64,000 bases of DNA from Sympetrum striolatum (lineage: Eukaryota > Arthropoda > Insecta > Odonata > Libellulidae), in contig OX388348.1 of NCBI GenBank assembly GCA_947579665.1, forward strand, positions 8,556,001 through 8,620,000, in the 5' to 3' direction. The notes under the pieces were generated by a model. That model saw only the letters and a list, made by a program, of their open reading frames with translations. It was not told where the DNA came from and ran no database searches. Numbering within the stretch: position 1 is the stretch's first letter; every line of letters starts with the position of its first letter. Made by a program: the position numbers and the translations under genes. Positions 53,580 through 64,000 of this stretch are shown one piece after another.

Positions 53580-55140
53580 ATTGCATAGACATATTGCTAG
53601 TTACTGCCCTAAGGTGCAAAAGAGAGGACCAAGCCATTCGAAGATCAACCACACGATTAGGGAGGCTAGAGCATCGGTAGGAGAGCAAGACTACGGTGAA
53701 GCAGATCAAGTGAGAACCAGTCTTGTGAGAGTGAAAGCCTTGATGGTGGAGGTGCTGTAAAGGAAATAATGAAATGGTTTGTGGAATCAGGTGCAAGTGA
53801 GCCTCATAAATTCTCACCAGTTTTGATTGGAATACAAGGGGAAGGGTCAATGTGGCAAATGGGCATGGGTTAAAAATTTGTAGAAAAAGGTGTGTTGAGT
53901 AAAAATTAAAAGACAAAAATGAAGGTTGGCTAGCGAAATTGGAAATAGTTCTGCATGTCCCAGAGTTGCAAGACAATTTGATATCCTTGAGACAGTTTGA
54001 TATCCTTGAGACAGTTTGATATCAAAGTTTGTAAGGCAGTAGTGGAAAGGGATTGTTTGAATGTTATGCATAATGGCGATGTTTTCATGAAAGGGAATGC
54101 AATTGGTGGTATGTGCGAAGTTGAACGCTCAGGGTATGGTACTAATGATGATGGTGACAGAAATACTGAGGAAGAGTTGGTTACAGCCCGATCGAGAGTG
54201 GCTGTGTGTCATGAGACATGGCACAATAGGTTTGGGCATTCTAAGTCATTGCCAGATTCTGTCATTATTCCAGAAGGTAAAGATGAAAATTGTTGTGTGT
54301 GTGTAATTGGTAAAATGAAAAGAAAACCATTTTGTAAAAGGAATTGCATGTCAGAGCACTCTCTTGACTTGGTATTTTCAGATGTTTGTGAAGTTAAGCC
54401 GAAAGGTATTGGAGGAGTGAGGTATTTTGTAACTTTTTACTGATGATTTTAGCATATATTCTGTGGTAAATATCATTAAGCATACATTTGAGGTGTTTGA
54501 TTGTTTTCAGAGGTTCAAGGATTTTGCTGAAGGTGAATCGTAAGTTGAAGGCTTTCCAATCAAATAATGGTGGTGAATATATTAGCAAAGATGAACAATT
54601 CTCGGGTTTCCAGCCGGGTAAGGGCACCTTACCCGGCTGGAAACCCGAGAATTATTCATCCAGCAACTACGCCGGGAAAACACTAGATCTTTTCTAATAT
54701 TAGCAAAGACTTTGAAATGTTTCTTGAGAAGGAAGGCATTAAGAGAAGGTCAACTCAACTTTATTCACCTCAGCAAAATGTTGTATCTGAGCACTTGAAG
54801 CAACAATTGCTTGTTTTAGATCGCTGTATGTTGATAGGATCAGGTTAGCCTTTTAAATTTTGGGGTGAAGCAATCAGAACAGCATGTTTTATTAAAAATT
54901 GGTGTACCTCCAAAGCTATTGGTGGAAAAGTACCATATGATAGGGAGCAAGTTAAACAATGATGAATCACAAAGAATGAGAGTTTTTGGCTGAAAATCAT
55001 TTGTACATTGTAGGAGTGAGAACAAGCTCATTCCTAGGGCTAAATTTGGTGTGTTTTTGGGGTATTCAAGTAATTCTAAGACCTATAGAGTGTGGGTAAT
55101 GGCGGATAAATGTGTTATTGAATCATGAGAGGTGGAATTC
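53580..55140 (+). pseudogene. Ty1/copia retrotransposon gag-pol relic
   Basis: A broken polyprotein. Protease-like WFVESGASEPHKF (about 53772); GAG-pre-integrase with VPELQDNLISL, WHNRFGHSKSLPD and CCVCVIGKMKRKPF; integrase core with HSLDLVFSDVCEVKPKGIGG, AFQSNNGGEYISKD, LYSPQQNVVSEH and FWGEAIRTACFIKN. It ends near FGVFLGYSSNSKTYRVW. RT, RNase H and both LTRs were not seen. Frameshifts, stops and a nested hairpin insertion show it is dead. Confidence 0.82.
54592..54696. mobile_element. 105-bp hairpin insertion with 13-bp target duplication
   Basis: Inside the copia integrase between ISKD and FEMFLEK. ATATTAGCAAAGA is repeated at 54579-54591 and 54697-54709. The insert holds a perfect 27-bp stem (54597-54623 with 54627-54653) around a 3-base loop, then a unique tail with CAACTACGCCGGGAAAACAC. 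Confidence 0.85.
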
Positions 55141-55870
55141 GTACAGAAATATTTACGTACCACTCCTTATGTGTCCTTTATTTGTCTGACTGATGTTATG
55201 TCTTTCGAGGCTCTGTCTCTAGCTTTATCTATCCTAATCATTTGTCTTTCACTATTTTTCTTCTAGATTTCCTCATAAGCTTCTTCAATTGCCATTGCTT
55301 TTACCTTTGCCACAGCTCTTTTTGCATTTTTCTTTGTCCTTACATACTTTTCTTTGTCATCTTAGGGGTCCCTAATCCCATCTCTTCTTTGCTTTTTTCT
55401 TTTCTTTAATCTCTTTCTGTACCTCTTTGTTTAAACACCATTTTTCTTTCTCCTGTGGTAGCCCCTTTCCTTATGTTTTACGCAGGATCTCTTCTCCTGT
55501 TTTTCTAATGATACTGCTATTTATTTCCCACTGTGAAAGTGAAATTTTACCTTTCCCACCATTCATGTACCCCTTCTGATAACCTTAGTTTCTCTAATAC
55601 CTTTTAATTGAATATGTTTCTTAGGTCTTCTTCTTTCAGTCAGCAATTTCTAACCTCTTGTTTATATTTCTTTCGACATAGTATGCAGTCAATCTGGCTC
55701 ACTCTATATCCGCTCTTATATGTAATTAGATGTCCCTCTCTCTTCCTGAAGCACATATTGACAATAGTCAAATCAAAAGCCACCGCATGTTCCATTAAAC
55801 ATTTCTCCGTCTTCGTTCCTCTCTCCAACACTCCAGCATCGTACATGTACTCTTTCTTCACCACATTGCC
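55140..55870 (-). pseudogene. RTE-type non-LTR endonuclease/RT linker relic
   Basis: The minus strand encodes LMEHAVAFDLTIVNMCFRKR and EGHLITYKSGYRVSQIDCIL, the C-terminal part of the RTE-like endonuclease. Further in other frames come WCLNKEVQKEIKEKKKAKKR-like and KDKEKCKKSCGKGK-like Lys-rich text found before the RT. No RT core; several stops. Confidence 0.72.
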
Positions 55871-56160
55871 TTCTTCCTACACATCCATTTAAATCTGCCC
55901 TTCTAGAACTTCAACAACAGTCAGCTCAGAGACATTGGGTCGGGTAGGTGTCTAAACTTCATTGCTTTCGGTTTGCCATCCTCTTTCAGACTGAGTTTTC
56001 TTTTTCTGTAACAAGCTAATTGTCACCTTACCAATATTATTCAATGAACTTACCTTGAACAGTGCGCGTAATAAGACTTGAGCGTGCTTGAGCGCTTAAC
56101 CGCTCATTTGTCAGTGAGTGTAAGAATTTGGGTTAGTCGTCAGTCTGATAATTAGTGAGG
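55871..56160. promoter_or_regulatory. 5' flank of the ZAD zinc-finger gene
   Basis: The promoter should lie here. TCAGT initiator-like pentamers are at 56111 and 56140; no clear TATA box. Weak inference. Confidence 0.25.
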
Positions 56161-56295
56161 ATGAGAGAAATATTATTAGAAAACTTATGTCGATTATGTT
56201 TAAGCGATTGCTTTCCTTGTAGTAACATATTCGTAGACTGTTCTTCCACTGGTCATGTCATATTCGAAGTCCTTGATTTCGTTTACAACTTAGAA
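56161..56295 (+). CDS. ZAD-ZnF exon 1: first ZAD half
   Basis: Encodes MREILLENLCRLCLSDCFP through FEVLDFVYNLE. Donor GTAAGT. Carries the first Cys pair of the ZAD. Confidence 0.9.
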
Positions 56296-59200
56296 GTAAG
56301 TTATGAACGCATAGGTCTTGTTTACGAACATTGCTCCATCTCTTATGTTTCATATACTCAATAATTCAAACATAAATAATAAGTAGGGCTCTTATTGTAA
56401 GATCATAACTTATGATGTAACGCGCTGTGAAATGTTATCGTTACAGGCCTCGCAAGACGATGGTCTGCCGGCCAACATTTGTCGACCTTGTTTATGGAAA
56501 CTTATTGAGTTTGAAACGTACAAAAGAAATGTGCATAATACAAAAACAGAACTACGTGACATAGTTAAGAAATTGATTTCCAAGGTGAGTCCCTTCTAAT
56601 CGGTTTCATGATTTGTGCATCTTTATCAGATCAATTGGCATTCTGTAGAATGTGATCGAAGATCTTCAAGAACGTAATGAAAGAGAACTATTTCAAAAAT
56701 AAAGGTTTTTTAAGATACCATGGAATCATATACATGACACTACTTTCAGAATCAAGCCAAACAAGAAGTTGAGGTTAGTGAAACGGAGGAGACTTGGGAT
56801 CTTATGCAGGTAAATCTTTTCATCCGACCTTGCTATTAGAATTTTCTCTTAAGCATAGTTATTAGGTTTTCTTTAGCTTCTAATGAGTTGATTTAAACAA
56901 ACAATCTCATCTTGAATTGTAATTGATGTTGATCAAAAAATTATTGTGGATATTCTTATGACTAGAAAGACTATGAAATATTACAAATATTCTAGTATTT
57001 CTTGTACATGGGTACATTCAAGGGTATGCACAAAGAATATGTTTTAGTCTAGTAGTGTCATAGAAGCAATATTTTCTATTGTATTAGTATTTCATTACAG
57101 TTGAACTATTTAACATGACTGGTGAACTTATTTTCATACACTATCAAATATTTCTCAATTTTATTTTGTTATTTCATACCTAGTTATTAAAAAAACTTTT
57201 TGAGTAATTTCAGCATAGATTATGCATCAGTACTATTGCAGTAATATACATTATGTTCTGTTTAAATTTAAATCTTGATAATGATTTCATTAAAAAAAGA
57301 GAGAGAAAAAACCATCAATTCATTAGAATTTTTTTTACATATAATGATCGTGTTGATGCTTTTCCCTGAGATAGAAAGTATTATTTTTCTGGTTCCTGAT
57401 ATTCTTCTCGTGGAAATATTAGTTCCGAGGCTAGAATTTAAGAAGCAGTTAAAATTAAACTTCTATCAACATTCAAAGCTTTAGTCTTTAATCATTGAAA
57501 CTCCTGGAACTGAAAGCATTGAAAGTTTGAAGAGAGAATTATGATGATCCTCTGGTTACTAAGTAGAAATAGATTGACCAAATGAAACAAATTAAAATAT
57601 CATCTTAAGTAATTTCACCATATAAAGCATTCCTATTTATATTTACAATTTTAAATTATTGCATTGACAAATTAAGAAGGGAAAGTATTGACGAAATAAA
57701 TTAGGGTCTCCACAGCTTTGGAGGATATTAACTACAGATTTAACTGCTAAAACTTATGATAAGACTAACTGAAACATAGAAGACAGCTCTTGTAGTAAAA
57801 ATAAAGGAAAGAAGACCAAACAAAGAAGGATCACTCTTTTATGCACCAGAATAGTTAAAATAGTCGAAAAGAGGTTAAATCAGTTGTCCTACAATAGAAG
57901 CATATAGATCCATAGTCCATGTGTAGGAGTTTTTATTACTAACATTGACCAATTCTAATAATATCAGAGCTCTTTGAACCTCTTCTTTAAATCTACCGCT
58001 TAAAGAAAGGCATCCTTGGCTGTGGCTCCTGAATAGTTAATGGGTGCTCCTTCAGTAAAATTAGTTTAAAGAGTTCTGTTGGGGCCATAATGTTTGGCAA
58101 CCATCCTGAAAAAAATTGTGAAGCTATTATGCATTTCACATTTAGTTTATAAACTTTTTATGCAAGGAGTGATAGATATCCATTATAGTGTAGAAAGCTG
58201 AATTGGATACCATGATAGTTGGTGTGCTCACCCCTGTGGATGCTGCTTTGCCATGACCCTAAATATTTAGATTTTAAGGGTTGATGGGAATTCCTAGTCA
58301 CAACTTTTCCCAATAAAGACCTGAATTGTATGTAGACCATTGTCAAATGGATTTATTTGTTCAAATAACTGTGACTTTCACAAGGAAGTTCTAAGGCAAA
58401 TTAAGTTTTCATCCTTAAAATAAAATAATGGTAAAGAAATCTTCTCTAATTTACTGGGTCTCAAAAAATATTGTCAAAGTTTTGCATTGGCTGGAACACA
58501 GAATGATGTATGTATAATAACAATTTGCAGTTTTTATGCCTGTTCTATTCATAAGCAATACTCTCAAGATTATTGTATAGCCTAACAAGTTCAAAGACAT
58601 TGAAAAAGATTTTTTACAAAATTGTTTTATTTAACTAATGTATATCTTATTGATATATTTTAATCATTTAAACTTTATCCAAAGTATGGATACGTATTTT
58701 TTAACAACACCACAGTAAAATATTACCCAACAAATAAACTCTATTTTCAGGACCACAGAAATGACAACTTATGTGATTCTGAAGATATTCAGTGTACATC
58801 TTTGGCCAATGAGGTAACGTTAACAATTATTTGTATATCACTGTTAATCATCGATAATTTTCAGAAATCTTCTAAAATCCACAATAGGCATCTGATCGCT
58901 AGAGAAGGTATCAAATGTTATATATTTACTTATAATATTGAAAATTAAAAAAACAATACTGTAGCATTTGCTTTACAAGTACTATCGAGGGCTCTTAACT
59001 TCATTAAATTTTCTTCCTGCTCTCTTATTTTATGTATTATCTTACTTATTTTTAGTAAGCTACTTTTGATATTTAAATCTTTTCATGAAAAAACACACAC
59101 ATGTATGTGTGTGCAAGTCATACATCCATTTTGAAGATCCATTTCAGCAATCTGTACTTAATTAATAGAAACAACCTTTATTATAATGCTGTCAATGTTT

Positions 59201-62200
59201 CCTGTAATTTGTAATTGTATTTTTAAGTAGAAGGTATAAATGTTAGCATTTCATACTTAAGGAAAAGGATGAATCCAATTAATTAAATATATCTGAATAC
59301 ACTCCTGGTGACAAACAAAAAAAAAATTTAAAACAGTTCAAATATATAATTGGAGGCATTCTTCAAAAATGGGGAAAGCGTAGTAGTGATGCAGAGGGTG
59401 TTTCGTTTATCTCGTCACTAAAGTGTTCCTGATCCTAAAACCATTTGGAAATGGATTACTAATCTAAGAGCAATGGGATCTGCCATTCCTAGAAAACCAG
59501 TTGGTCGACCGAAAACCGTGAGAACACTTGATAACATCGAGGCAGTTAGAGCGTCTATTGAACCAGTGCTTTCTGCCCGGAAACATGCCACTGCCTTAGG
59601 AATATCGTCGAGAACAGTGAGGAGAATTTTACACGCAGACCTTCCCTTACACCCCTGCAAAATGATGGTGGTCCAGAAATTGAGCCAACAAGACTTTGTG
59701 AAATGAGCAGATGCTTGCACGTTTCTTGCCACCACCTGATCTCCTTGCGAGGGGATGTTCCATGGCCCCCTCGCTCTCCAGATTTAACTCCTGTGGGAGT
59801 ACCTAACTGCTGAGGTTTTCAAAGGTCACCCTCAAACTGTTGAAGACCTAAAGGAGGCAATTGAAGATGTTATCGCAATTCCACAAGTTATGCCGAGAAG
59901 AGTGTGTGAAAACTTCTTCGAACGACCCAACATGTGTATTGCTTGCCAAGCAAATATTACTTAGATGATATTATTTTCAGAACTTGATTTTTTTAAATGG
60001 CATTGTATGCTCTTTTCAGAAATTAAACATTTTCAACTGCTATCTTGAACCTTTTTTTTTTATATATTTACCCCCGAAATCAGGGACTCTATTATGCCCC
60101 ACCCTGTATATACATAAATGAATCCGGAGAAGCATCTATATATAATAGATATATATCTCTGTGTGTGTGTATGTATTTATTCATAATTGGTTCATTTTAG
60201 GTGTACATAAAGCAAGAGAGAATAGATTTTGAAGATGAGTCAGATGAAAACAACCGTAAGGATATTGCAGAGCTGTGCTTAATACCCAACAGTTATCCAA
60301 AGAATCAAGTAAGTGAATATTTTTTTCAAATAACTTTATATTTTCTAAGATCTCTTAGATCTTTTTATCTAAAAATTCTTAGTATTCTTATTAGATCATC
60401 TACAGCAGATTTTTCAAGTATCTGAATGTCTAGAAGTGGATTTACCAAATAAAGTACTTAATAATTAGTAGTAATTCAATTGGGAAAGTGCTCTTTGTGT
60501 AAAGTATAACACCAAAATATTTGTTAAAAAAAGAAAAAAATAGAAGAGCTCGATATTCAATACCAATGCAACTGGAATGGTATCTGATAATGGTGACTTT
60601 GGAATAACACCAGGAAGATGGAAAAGCAATTTGAAAAAGCAAACTATTTATCTAAATTACAAAGTAAAGGGTCGTTCACATAAAGGGTGAAGGCATCATC
60701 CTGGCGGAAGAAGTGATATTTTGAACAGTAGTTTGTCATAAGTAAGGAGGACATAAAAAAACTGAATTAAATTTTCAGGTGGATGGGATTTTTAGTGTGT
60801 TTGAAACTCCCTTTAATTGCAATGCTCATTCCCTTGATCAGTTTATTCTAAATAATAATATTTTTATAATTCTTGTCCAATAGTCTACTGGTTTTTTATC
60901 TCTGTATAAACCGATTGAAACTTATGATTTCTTTGCTATTTCAAGAATGGATTTGTACTGTAGTTTCTGTGGTGATTGATTGTTTTATACATGGTGTTTT
61001 TGGGTTGCACCGCAATGTTAGTTGCTTGAATTAGTATTTTGCTATGTTATTGGGAGCTTCTTTAGTTAGAAGAAACCCATTGTGACGTAGGTGAAACATC
61101 ATCGCTTCAAGCAACTAACATTGCGGTCTAACCCTCGAAAACACCATGCATAAAACAAAGGTTATGTTCTATTTTTTTGGAGTTAAAGAAAGCTATCTCT
61201 GATTTCTTATTATTCATTGATATTTTAGTATTGTTAAGTTTTAAAAACAGTTGCCATTTCATATTTGTTTGTTATTATGGTTTTATCATGTATGCTGTAA
61301 CTAAATTTTAATATTTGATATTTATTATTCGAGTGATTTTGTCCAAAAATTATTAGTTTAAATCAAATATAAACAATACTTTTGCTAGTTTTTCACATTT
61401 GAATAACTAATTACTCTTACACCATCTGATTCTGGTAGTGCATACTTTTAATTTTGTAAAAAAATATTAAAATACTTTCAAAGTTATTGCATTCTATGAA
61501 GGAATAATAAAAAGATTTAATTATGGCAAATATTATACTTGCATGAAAACTGCAAAACTAATCACCAGCTGTGATATGTGTATTGACTTACATTTATGAA
61601 ACAATCTATATTTTTGGTCTTTATTAAACTGCATATTAATATTAATAACTTTACTAAATAAAATCCTTCTGGTCTAATCTCCAGCAATATAATCAAAGAG
61701 ATGTACATGACATAGTTTTCAGTTCATTTACATGACAATTGTAAGTCTACTTATTTGTATTTTCCTTCTCTTTTCCAGAATTTAAATTATCCAGCAAGAG
61801 AGACTGCAAATTTATATTTCAATGAAAAAGAGACTCAAGATGTAAATGAAAATATTGGCACTTTCTCATCCATATCACGTTCAAATAGTGTTTCTGAATT
61901 TTCGGAAGAGGCTGAGCCAATTTTATCCAAAAATTTATTTGAAGTCGAATCAGTGAATGAGACACTCAAATGTCATGAGATTGTTGATGATAGTACATTA
62001 GAAAAAGATTTGAAAGGGAAAAAAAAGGTTTTTGAGGGTTCTTTAAAAAATGTAAGCTATTCATCATTTCAAAATGTAAACATTCCATTCAGAGACAAAG
62101 AAAACATTTATGTGTGTAATATTTGTGATGAAAGTTTCAAATGTAAAGAAGAATTAGGAAAACATGTGATATTTCATTACAATGATAGACCTCTTTCTAG

Positions 62201-62615
62201 TAGAATAAGTGATGGTTATTACAAGAGAAATTATGAAATGAATCAAAATTGGTACAGGCAAAGGAGAGAGGAAACATTGATGAAGAGGAATTTGGGGAGG
62301 AATCATTTCAGAGACAGTTTCACGTGTGAGACTTGTGGCAAGGAATACGATGATAAGAAGAAATTAGATATGCATGCAGTGAGACACACAAATAAATTTT
62401 CTTGTTCTTTTTGTGGAAAATGCTTTGGAGGAAACAGGGAACGTGAGAGGCATGTTCGCATCCATACGCAGGAGAAACCGTTCCATTGCTCCATATGTGA
62501 GAAATCTTTCAATCGCAAGGACAATCTTCATACACACATGATAACTCATTCTGAACTGAGAACTTCTCCTTTCAGAAGGAATACGAGAACTGTGAAGTTG
62601 ATAAAAAGCTCCTGA
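56161..62615 (+). CDS. ZAD-C2H2 zinc-finger protein (six exons)
   Basis: Probable nuclear DNA-binding regulator. Exons: 56161-56295, 56447-56584, 56750-56809, 58751-58813, 60201-60308, 61779-62615. All introns are GT-AG and phase 0; the protein is 446 residues. Residues 1-91 form a ZAD, an insect-typical zinc-binding dimerisation domain: CRLC (Cys 10, 13) and ICRPC (Cys 57, 60), with the DFVYNLEVS-type core split by intron 1. The middle is acidic and polar, with IKQE (exon 5), a possible SUMO-acceptor motif. C2H2 fingers lie at about 279-301, 349-371, 375-397 and 403-425. Fingers 3 and 4 are joined by HTQEKPF, close to the TGEKP linker. The start is the first ATG after an in-frame TAA at 56149. 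Initiator-like TCAGT sites lie at 56111 and 56140. DNA target unknown. Confidence 0.9.
56447..56584 (+). CDS. ZAD-ZnF exon 2: second ZAD half
   Basis: Acceptor CGTTACAG, donor GTGAGT. Begins ASQDDGLPANICRPCLWKL, supplying the second Cys pair, then the long C-terminal helix of the ZAD (FETYKRNVHNTKTELRDIV). Confidence 0.9.
56750..56809 (+). CDS. ZAD-ZnF exon 3
   Basis: A 60-nt acidic linker exon; acceptor ACTTTCAG, donor GTAAAT. Encodes NQAKQEVEVSETEETWDLMQ. Recognised from splice sites and phase only. Confidence 0.7.
56810..58750. other. ZAD-ZnF intron 3: no recognisable element
   Basis: AT-rich intronic sequence. Open frames at 57275-57484 and 58158-58346 (minus) match nothing known. Confidence 0.45.
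58751..58813 (+). CDS. ZAD-ZnF exon 4
   Basis: A 63-nt acidic linker exon; acceptor ATTTTCAG, donor GTAACG. Encodes DHRNDNLCDSEDIQCTSLAN plus E. Support is splice sites, phase and acidic character. Confidence 0.6.
59390..60109 (+). mobile_element. mariner-like element, internally deleted
   Basis: In ZAD-ZnF intron 4. Encodes PDPKTIWKWITNLRAMGSAI, PRKPVGRPKTVRTLDNIEAV, ARKHATALGISSRTVRRILH and LPLHPCKMMVVQKLSQQDF, the transposase DNA-binding region. It then jumps to the C-terminal part (PRSPDLTP-like remnant, EVFKGHPQTVEDLKEAIEDV, AIPQVMPRRVCENF), so the catalytic middle is lost. The right end is GCCCCACCCTGTA followed by TA. The matching left end was not found. Confidence 0.82.
60123..60152 (+). 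repeat. Copy of TCCGGAGAA / TATATATAATAGATA repeat
   Basis: Same motif as at 651-686 and inverted at 1717-1784, directly after the mariner relic. Confidence 0.6.
60201..60308 (+). CDS. ZAD-ZnF exon 5 with IKQE motif
   Basis: Acceptor CATTTTAG, donor GTAAGT. Encodes VYIKQERIDFEDESDENN, a SUMO-type consensus (IKQE) followed by acidic residues, as often seen between ZAD and fingers. Confidence 0.8.
60982..61156. mobile_element. Foldback MITE in ZAD-ZnF intron 5
   Basis: Arms of about 47 bp (60982-61028 and about 61108-61156) share CATGGTGTTTT and CCGCAATGTTAGTTGCTTGA in inverse orientation, separated by about 80 bp. No clear target duplication; type unknown. Confidence 0.7.
61779..62615 (+). 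CDS. ZAD-ZnF exon 6: four C2H2 fingers
   Basis: Acceptor CTTTTCCAG; open to TGA at 62613. A Ser/Glu-rich segment precedes fingers beginning YVCNICDESF, FTCETCGKEY, FSCSFCGKCF and FHCSICEKSF. The tail is basic (SPFRRNTRTVKLIKSS). A candidate ATTAAA poly(A) signal lies near 62712. Confidence 0.93.
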   Translation, partial: NLNYPARETANLYFNEKETQDVNENIGTFSSISRSNSVSEFSEEAEPILSKNLFEVESVNETLKCHEIVDDSTLEKDLKGKKKVFEGSLKNVSYSSFQNVNIPFRDKENIYVCNICDESFKCKEELGKHVIFHYNDRPLSSRISDGYYKRNYEMNQNWYRQRREETLMKRNLGRNHFRDSFTCETCGKEYDDKKKLDMHAVRHTNKFSCSFCGKCFGGNRERERHVRIHTQEKPFHCSICEKSFNRKDNLHTHMITHSELRTSPFRRNTRTVKLIKSS

Positions 62616-63809
62616 AAGGATCTCATCCTGTGAATCATGGCACATTTCTCAAACTCTTGTTACTATGTATGTGCTTTTCAGTATACATATTCTTTGTAGC
62701 AATAAGGTTTTTATTAAAATATATATATATATAAATATCATTTACATATTTTTGAGGTTCTCTTTATGTACCTAGATCCACAAAGGATAGAAAGCTATGC
62801 ATACAATGAGATCTGATGTGTGCTTGAACCTTGAAATCCCATAATCCTGTTTATTTTTTTTGCATTATTGCAATTTTTTTGAAGGGCTTCACTAAAAGAT
62901 AAATTATTGTTACCCCATAATATTGTTAGAAGACTTGCTTTGGTAATAAAAGCAGAAAAGACCTCACCATAGATGATCCTGAGTTGAAATCAAACTGTGA
63001 CTGTCCTATCTTTATCTCTTAGATGCTTGGTTTAGCTCTCACTTCTATAGATGCTAATTTTCCTTGGGGTTTGCTGGGAATTCACCAGAGAAATACAACT
63101 GTTGTAGGGGCTGCTTGCCTCTTCCTCAAACTCTTCCAATCTCCTTGTTTTGGTTTATTTTTTATCTGTTCATATTAATTGAATGCCTATGACAAATTCT
63201 CCAATCTCCATATGTCATATTATATCTAATTGATCCAAGTTCTTTCAAATGCCTTTCTCAAGTTTTCTAAATACGCAGTAAGTAATTATTCTCTCATCTA
63301 GTGTATTCATGAAGAAATTAATGCAGATCACAGTCCCCCTTTGTAACACAAAGCAATGCCACTGACAGCCAAGGTGATTATGAAATTTCCCAATCTAATT
63401 TTTCTGTCGAAGATTTCACTAACGGAAATCCTCCTAACATTATTTCTTTTATAATTTTCTTCTGTTTAATGAGTTCCTTCAATGGGTCTTCCAGTGCATC
63501 CTAAAGCTTTTACTTCCTGCGTCAGTCAGTTCTATGCTATGACTTCTTCAGAGTACCATTGGCAGTCAATCAGAATTCTCTTGTTTCTTATTGACATTTT
63601 GTTATAGAAGAAAAGGCAGTCATCAGTGCAGAGATCTGCCAAATCCTCTGGGAAAGGATTTTATTGGTATTATCCATTGCATTTATTCATTGGGCATCCA
63701 GGAGCATCTATGAATCCTCTAGTAATTGGTTTTGTGACTTCATCTTCCTGATCTTTTAGTGACTAGCAAGATTTTTTTACAGTTTCTCATTTCCAAGGAA
63801 AAATGGACT
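62616..63809. other. 3' flank of ZAD-ZnF gene, no other gene
   Basis: Contains a short TA repeat (about 62720-62735) and a candidate poly(A) signal near 62712. No coding sequence recognised. Confidence 0.4.
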
Positions 63810-64000
63810 TTAACCCTTTATAGGGCAGTGGTCCCTTTATGGACCACCAGACAAAAAATGTTCTCAGCTAGCCCCAAACAGTTCATTCATCTCTCGCTTG
63901 CATACACTTAAAACATATTTTGAAATGCGTTGGAACGACGGTTTGCGCCCCCTAGATGGATTTGTGAAAAAGTGGTCCCTGAAGGGACCAGAGACCGTTA
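63810..64000. repeat. Possible TTAA-flanked element running to the window end
   Basis: Starts at TTAA followed by CCCTTTATAGGGCAG and GTGGTCCCTTTATGGACCAC. The end shows the related GTGGTCCCTGAAGGGACCA and stops at CCGTTA, which one more A would make TTA-A. Could be a small piggyBac-like MITE cut by the window edge. Confidence 0.35.

Noticed and set aside
1..64000. CRISPR arrays, bacterial operons or rRNA genes
   Set aside because: No regularly spaced direct repeats, Shine-Dalgarno-led gene clusters or rRNA sequence. Spliced genes show eukaryotic DNA.

Overview
The window looks like nuclear DNA from an arthropod, most probably an insect. It is AT-rich and intron-rich, with GT-AG spliced genes, a ZAD-type zinc-finger gene (a class typical of insects) and a dense mix of metazoan transposons. 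I cannot name the species from sequence alone.

Two host genes are supported, both on the + strand. The first is a cation-chloride cotransporter of the SLC12 Na-(K)-Cl branch. Eighteen coding exons between 13778 and 48348 join in frame into 943 residues, running from just before TM1 to the conserved C-terminus ending in VLTFYS. The N-terminal exon(s) were not found in the 13.7 kb upstream. The second, 56161-62615, is a six-exon, 446-residue protein with an N-terminal ZAD and four C2H2 fingers, probably a DNA-binding regulator. The two genes have no evident functional link. The 7.8 kb between them is repeats and unassigned DNA.

The most striking element is a complete Transib DNA transposon at 17208-21983, in SLC12 intron 3 and antisense to the gene. 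It has 555-bp inverted repeats that look identical by eye, termini starting CACACTG, a CGTCG target duplication, and an uninterrupted three-exon RAG1-like transposase of 718 residues that keeps the DDE triad and zinc-binding residues.

Other mobile DNA, left to right: a B-box-bearing repeat cluster (0-2.5 kb); a non-LTR RT 3' end (2.6-3.3 kb) with decayed relatives near 11, 13.6, 23.7-24.3 and 25.2 kb; Penelope-like element (PLE) termini in inverted arrangement with a hammerhead-like motif (4.8-5.1 kb); a PLE body with RT and GIY-YIG relics (7.5-9.5 kb), split by a 109-bp hammerhead-bearing insertion; MITEs of Tigger, hAT, piggyBac and unknown types; tRNA-like SINE units; a decayed Tigger/pogo element (40-42.7 kb); non-LTR endonuclease or RT relics (33.4, 38.7, 51 and 55.5 kb); a Ty1/copia relic (53.6-55.1 kb) carrying a 105-bp hairpin insertion; and a deleted mariner (59.4-60.1 kb) in an intron of the zinc-finger gene.

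Exon borders were set by hand from splice signals, reading phase and family conservation. No alignment or database search was run.
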